Notes under the pieces: model-generated
Database searches by the model: none
What the model saw: the letters and a program-made list of their open reading frames with translations, nothing else
Told to the model about the DNA's origin: nothing
Made by a program: the position numbers and the translations under genes
Source of the DNA: Anthoceros angustus
Lineage: Eukaryota; Streptophyta; Anthocerotopsida; Anthocerotales; Anthocerotaceae
Reading direction: 5' to 3'
Assembly (NCBI GenBank): GCA_010909165.1
Contig: MU008204.1
Span: 79,810-143,809 of the forward strand
Length of the DNA stretch: 64,000 nucleotides
Shown: positions 59,785 to 64,000 of the stretch, one piece after another
Numbering within the stretch: position 1 is the stretch's first letter
Layout of the letters: the number at the start of each line of letters is the position of its first letter

Positions 59785-59947
59785 AGCAGGAGGAGCACCA
59801 AGACCTTACAGATTCTTAGAGCTTACAGATTCTAAGAATCTCCCAACTCTAAGAATCTGTAAGTTCATCTCCCAACTCTAAGAATCTCCCAACTCTAAGA
59901 ATCTTCCAACTCTAAGAATCTGTAAGGTCTTTTGTGCTCCTCCTGCT
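59785..59947. mobile_element. 163-bp foldback element (MITE-like)
   Basis: Imperfect terminal inverted repeats of about 36 bases, AGCAGGAGGAGCACCAAGAC… at the left and the mirror (…TGTGCTCCTCCTGCT) at the right, enclose four copies of an AACTCTAAGAATC unit and inverted TTACAGATTCTTAGA copies. It would fold into a long hairpin. No clear target-site duplication, so the superfamily is unknown. Confidence 0.65.
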
Positions 59948-60023
59948 AAGACTTCCCACCTAACTGGAATACAGTGTTGACAAGAGCAAGAACTACGCAA
60001 GGGCAGACAAGTGAAGGAATGAC

Positions 60024-63000
60024 TCAGTGCCAGTCTCCGCATGAACAGAACCCATTAACAAAGTGGTGAACACGGTGGGCATCTCTAACGATTATCTCTC
60101 GATTTTCAATCCTGGACATGGCCTTGGTGCCGCTGTGGCAATCATTGCACATTCGGAGATTTTTTGTCACTAGCAAAGTTGCACCATCTGGAGTGTTCAG
60201 CAGACCATATGCTAGAGCCAGTTTCTCAGCGTGTCCGCACAGCTCATCTTCTTTCTGTTTCTCAACAGCTGGATTCGGTGCCACCGCGATTTGGGGAAGA
60301 CTGCCTCGCTGTTCCTCCAAACGGAGGTTTACACTTGTAAGCTTGGAGGCAACGTCGTCTGCTTCTTCCCCTACCATGAAAGTATGGACCTTACCTTTCA
60401 CCTCGATCCAGGCTCTTGCAGGCAGCTTCTGGGCACCTGCAGACTTCCTCAATCTCTCTATCCTCTCAAAATCCCTCCACCTACCAGCAGTTGCATAAAT
60501 GTTCTCCAAGAGCACATATGCAGCTGAGTCTTGAGGTTCCAGTTTTGTAATTTGCTCAAAACATCGCCTTCCCCTCTCTATGTCACCATGGCTCCTGCAG
60601 GCATTCAGCAACGACTTCCATCCTACGACATCTGCTTCAGATTGCTGTGACAGGAGCATGTCTTCAGCCTCATCCAGATGGCCTGCTCGCCCAAGAAGAT
60701 CAACCATGCAGTTATAGTGGTGGGCTGAGGGCCGGATTCCATGCTTCTTCACCATGAGATTGAAATAGTGCTGACCCTCATGTACCAGCCCTGCATGACT
60801 GCATGCCACTAGAAGACAAATGAAGGAAGCCTGATCAGGCTCAACCCCCTGCTTCTGCATCTCCGTGAAGCACTGCAGGGCTGCTACACCATCACTGCAT
60901 TGGCCGTAGCCGTTCAGCAGAGCGGTCCATGTTACAACGTTTCTGGCAGGCAATCTGTCAAACACTCCGCGTGCATCCATCAAGCTGCCACATTTTGCAT
61001 ACATGTCCACCAGACTGTTGCCAACGGCAGTATCTGCTTCAAGTCCTCGTTCTTGGATTTGAACATGAAAGTGCTTGCCCTGGTGTAAAGCTCCCACAGA
61101 TGCACATGCGTTCAGGAGGCACACATATGTGACATGATCTGGAGCGGTTATGCCTTCTTGTTGCATTCTTGCGTAGAAATCAAGAGCTTCTTGACCCAGC
61201 CCACGCTGACAATATCCTGAAAGAATGGCGTTCCAAGTCACAACACTTCTCGTGGGTAAGCTGTCAAAAACTTTGACAGCCTCCTCCAGCATCCCACATT
61301 TTGTATAACCGGCAATCATGGCACTCCCAGACACAGCATCCTTCGTAGGCAGATTGTCAAACACTACACGAGCATCCTCCAGGCTGTCACATTTCACAAA
61401 CATGTCCACCAGATTCCTGCCAATCGCGACATCTTTGTCCAATCCCCTTTCCTGGATCTGGGCAAACAGCTGCTGCCCATGATGCAAGGCACCAGAGCTT
61501 GCACACGCTTTCAAAAGGGCTACAAACGTGTTCTGATTGACAGCAGTCGCACATTCCCATTGCATATTTGCATACAGATTAAGGGCTTCTCGACTAGACC
61601 CATGCTGAGCATATCCTGCAAGCATGGCATTCCATGTCACGGTATCTTTCTTGTGCAAATTGTCAAATACTACACGGGCATCCTCCATGCTTCCGCACTT
61701 TGAATACATGTCCACCAAACAGCTGCCAACCACTAAATCCCCTCCAAGTCCAGCTTCCTCAATATTGCGATGGAGTTGCTTTCCCTGATGTAACGCTTGG
61801 ATGCTGGCACAGGCCTTCAAGGTGGATATGAATGTTACACGATTTGCTGGAATTAACCCCTCATTTTGCATACTTGCATAAAGTGCAAGGGCCTCTCGAC
61901 CAGCTCCCTGGTGAGCATATCCAGTGAGCATAGCATTCCAAGAGACAACAGTCTTCCTTGACATCTTATCAAACACCCCACGAGCATCCTCTATGCTCCC
62001 ACACTTGGAATACATGTCAACCAGCGAGTTCCCAACAAATTCATCAGGCTCAACTTTGCTTCCCAACACATCAGCGTGAACCTCCTTTCCAGATACCAAA
62101 TCTGATGCACTGGCACATGCTTTCAAAACTGCAACAAAAATGTGGTTGTTCGGTTGCACCGTCGTTTGCCGCATCTGTCGGTAGAGCTCAAGAGCCTGCA
62201 TAGGCTGCCCATGTTCGGCATGTCCCAAGATAATGAAAAACCAAGAAAACGCGTTCGGTGCAGCTAGTGTTGTGAACACATGTGTTGCATCCTCCAACTG
62301 CCCATGAGAGGCATACATGCGGATGATGTGGCTGGCCAAGAACGTGTTCAACTCATGGCCACTTCTCTGAGCAATATCATGAACTCGCCTACCAAGCACC
62401 AAATCTTTTTTTTTAATGCACCCCTTGAGAAGACGGTAGAGAGGAGGCACCCCCACGGCCGATCCTTGACGGAGCAAGAGCTCCGAGGCTTCAACTGCCT
62501 CACCAAGGTGTCCATCATCACATAGTTTGCCTAAGGTGCGAGGGTTGAACCAGCTCTTACTCCTCGATACCCTGCAAAGTCGAAGACCCTGTCAAACCCA
62601 GCTCACAGGCAACACAAGAAGGCTACAATATCTCACAGTGACTGGCTGAATAGGTTCCCAACCTCTCAGAATCTCTACCAGCTCGACGCCTGAATTCAGG
62701 CTGGTAGGATGCCCTACAGGCATCAGCCGTTTCCACTGGCTGTAGCTTCCCCTGAATCCATGAGTCATGCGAATCAACCCACAACGCATCTTTTGATGTG
62801 CTGTGCACACAGTCCGGATAAGTTGGGCTCCTCTGCAATGCTACAAACGTCAATTTCTGAACAGTCTTCAAAGGCTGAAACAGGCTTCAGAACATGAAAA
62901 TAGCAGAGAGGGACCACCTTGTTCCACCCGCTGTCCCTCCAGTCAGAAGGATTAGCTACAAACGTTTCCCACAACTCCCTTGCTCTCGGCTCCACTGCAA

Positions 63001-63040
63001 GGGAGCTGAACAGAGACACCTGACAGCCCCTCAGCTGCAA
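60024..63040 (-). CDS. DYW-type PPR editing factor with variant C-terminus and N-terminal PDF-like motif (PPR2)
   Basis: The main exon (60024-62571, 849 codons counting stop) carries about twenty PLS repeats, E motifs and a deaminase-like DYW domain with HAEKLA (HxE), CNDCH and CSC zinc ligands. It ends GDWH instead of DYW, and its PG box reads KLPARAWIEV where most proteins have EPGCSWIEV. These resemble the DYW:KP variants tied to U-to-C editing in ferns, lycophytes and hornworts. Two upstream exons appear to belong: one ends at 62918 with ELWETFVANPSDWRDSGWNK, the next starts at 62832 with RSPTYPDCVHSTSKDALWVD; spliced together they make the W…W…NKR-x-PDF-x-H-x-x-ALW motif of plant organellar ssDNA-binding (OSB-type) proteins. 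The junction into the main exon is not resolved because the candidate donors have the wrong phase, and the true start codon is not identified. Confidence 0.85.
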
Positions 63041-63478
63041 CTCCAGAATAAGGGTACTGATGCAAACTCTGATACCAGGCCTGCAATATTGGGGATAGCA
63101 ACCTCAGGTTCTCCGCATCACGGAAGCCCCGAACGAGAGACTGAAGTGGTGTTGCATTACCTCATCAGACCTGTTGTGCCACCTCTGCCAGAACTCGTTT
63201 CTCCACAAAGGCTCCCGTACAAGTGGGTCCACTGCAAGCAACCTGGAACATGAGAACGAACGGACTTCTTCCCATCACCTACCCGACGTGATCAAAACAC
63301 CAAGCGGGCACTCACCGCTTTTCGGCAGGCTCGACAGCACTCCTGTCTTCATTTCATTCTGCGGAATTGAGTCGCCTCGACCCACAAAAGACATACATAT
63401 TTTCTTAGTTGCAGACGCGAAGCCGAGGCCCTCCGGAAGCCCTTGGGAGCGGGCCGGAACAACAGTCCGGCACCCAAC
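63041..63478. promoter_or_regulatory. Shared upstream region of PPR2 and TAF13
   Basis: PPR2 (minus) and TAF13 (plus) diverge from here. The ~440 bases should contain both 5' ends, perhaps including PPR2's first exon and start codon. No specific motif can be assigned. Confidence 0.35.
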
Positions 63479-63838
63479 ATGGCTGCGGCGCCGGGGCCTA
63501 GCAGGACGGCGGAGCCATCGCTCAAACGGAAGCGCGGGCTCTTCGCCAAGGATCTTCGGCTCATGATGTACGGATACGGGGACGATCCGGATCCTATTTC
63601 CGAGAGCGTGCTCCTGGTGGAGGACATTGTGGTGGAGTACATCACCGACATGATGCACAAGGCGCAGGACGTGGCTGCTCGCAGAGGGAAGCTGACCACC
63701 GAGGACATCATGTTCATGGTGCGCAAGGATGCCCGCAAGTTTTCCCGGGTGAAGGAGCTGCTGGCCATGAACGAGGAGCTGAAGCGTGCCAGGAAGGCGT
63801 TTGAGGTGGATGAAGAGAAGATGGCGTATGAGGACTGA
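63479..63838 (+). CDS. TAF13: TFIID subunit TAF13 (histone-fold)
   Basis: 119 aa, intronless, from ATG 63479 (AACATGGCTGCG, good context); an in-frame TTG further upstream is not a credible start. TAF13 pairs with TAF11 through a histone fold inside TFIID and contacts TBP in RNA polymerase II initiation. The sequence shows a short basic, low-complexity N-terminus, LFAKDLRLMMYGYGDDPDPI, VLLVEDIVVEYITDMMHKAQ, KLTTEDIMFMVRKDARKF and ELLAMNEELKRARKAFEVDE, matching the plant TAF13 histone-fold helices and C-terminal helix over the full usual length (~120-130 aa). Nuclear. A decayed partial copy lies at 55.1 kb. Confidence 0.95.
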   Translation: MAAAPGPSRTAEPSLKRKRGLFAKDLRLMMYGYGDDPDPISESVLLVEDIVVEYITDMMHKAQDVAARRGKLTTEDIMFMVRKDARKFSRVKELLAMNEELKRARKAFEVDEEKMAYED

Positions 63839-64000
63839 GACAGCACCCTGCAAGACCCACCTTGCCTTGCACCTGGATGAGGTGATACCCCAAGGTGCCG
63901 CTTTCCTTCCTCCATACCATCTTCCAGCTCCGTTAGCTATGCCGAAAGACAGGTAACAGCGACGGCTACCTTACTGCCACCATTTACATCTTTTCTCCGA
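63839..64000 (+). other. 3' flank of TAF13
   Basis: Presumed 3' UTR; its first ~60 bases also occur in the 55.2-kb pseudogene. Nothing else recognised. Confidence 0.5.

Noticed and set aside
1-64000. CRISPR array, operon, phage or bacterial mobile system
   Set aside because: Spliced genes, plant transposons and TFIID/PPR genes show nuclear plant DNA; no direct-repeat/spacer pattern was seen.

Overview
This window is nuclear DNA of a land plant, most likely a seedless vascular plant such as a fern. The basis is an 18-exon chloroplast ABC1-type kinase gene, two long PLS-class pentatricopeptide (PPR) genes typical of organelle RNA-editing factors, a GPI-type LysM protein, a PHD/methyl-CpG-binding-like chromatin protein, a TFIID subunit (TAF13), and a large mass of plant transposons (Ty3/gypsy, CACTA, PIF/Harbinger). 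The C-terminus of one PPR protein looks like the variant class known from ferns, lycophytes and hornworts rather than seed plants. The species cannot be fixed from sequence alone.

Layout. 1-4.4 kb: no recognisable gene, several simple repeats. 4.5-10.0 kb (minus): an ABC1K3-like kinase gene whose first two exons are tandemly duplicated. 9.9-13.4 kb: a second, overlapping tandem duplication covering the region upstream of that gene and part of a coiled-coil reading frame of unknown function (to 14.1 kb). 14.3-37.6 kb: a tandem Ty3/gypsy array, LTR-internal-LTR-internal-LTR, three ~4.2-4.3 kb LTRs sharing two internal regions, on the minus strand and bounded by a single perfect 5-bp target-site duplication. 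38.3-48.0 kb: a graveyard of CACTA transposase, an unidentified transposon-like reading frame, a 2.6 kb tandem duplication with gag-like and Myb/trihelix-like coding, and a broken Harbinger transposase. 49.0-51.75 kb (plus): PHD plus MBD-like protein. 52.4-54.3 kb (minus): seven-unit LysM protein. 54.5-55.3 kb: a collapsed copy of the PPR2-TAF13 locus found at 59.6-63.9 kb. 56.3-59.5 kb and 60.0-63.0 kb (minus): two PPR genes. 63.5-63.8 kb (plus): TAF13, divergent from PPR2.

Two sequence-quality signals matter for every repeat in the window. Duplicate copies differ mainly (a) at CAG/CTG trinucleotides, which appear as CGG/CCG or are lost in one copy, in the transposon-rich parts, and (b) in homopolymer length, in the ABC1K3 duplication. 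Both patterns look more like base-calling error than evolution, so frameshifts in the repeats should not be read as biological inactivation without read-level checks.

The host genes point to chloroplast and organelle function (ABC1K3-like, two PPRs), chromatin and transcription (PHD/MBD-like, TAF13) and cell-surface recognition (LysM). They are unrelated neighbours, as expected in a plant genome, not an operon.
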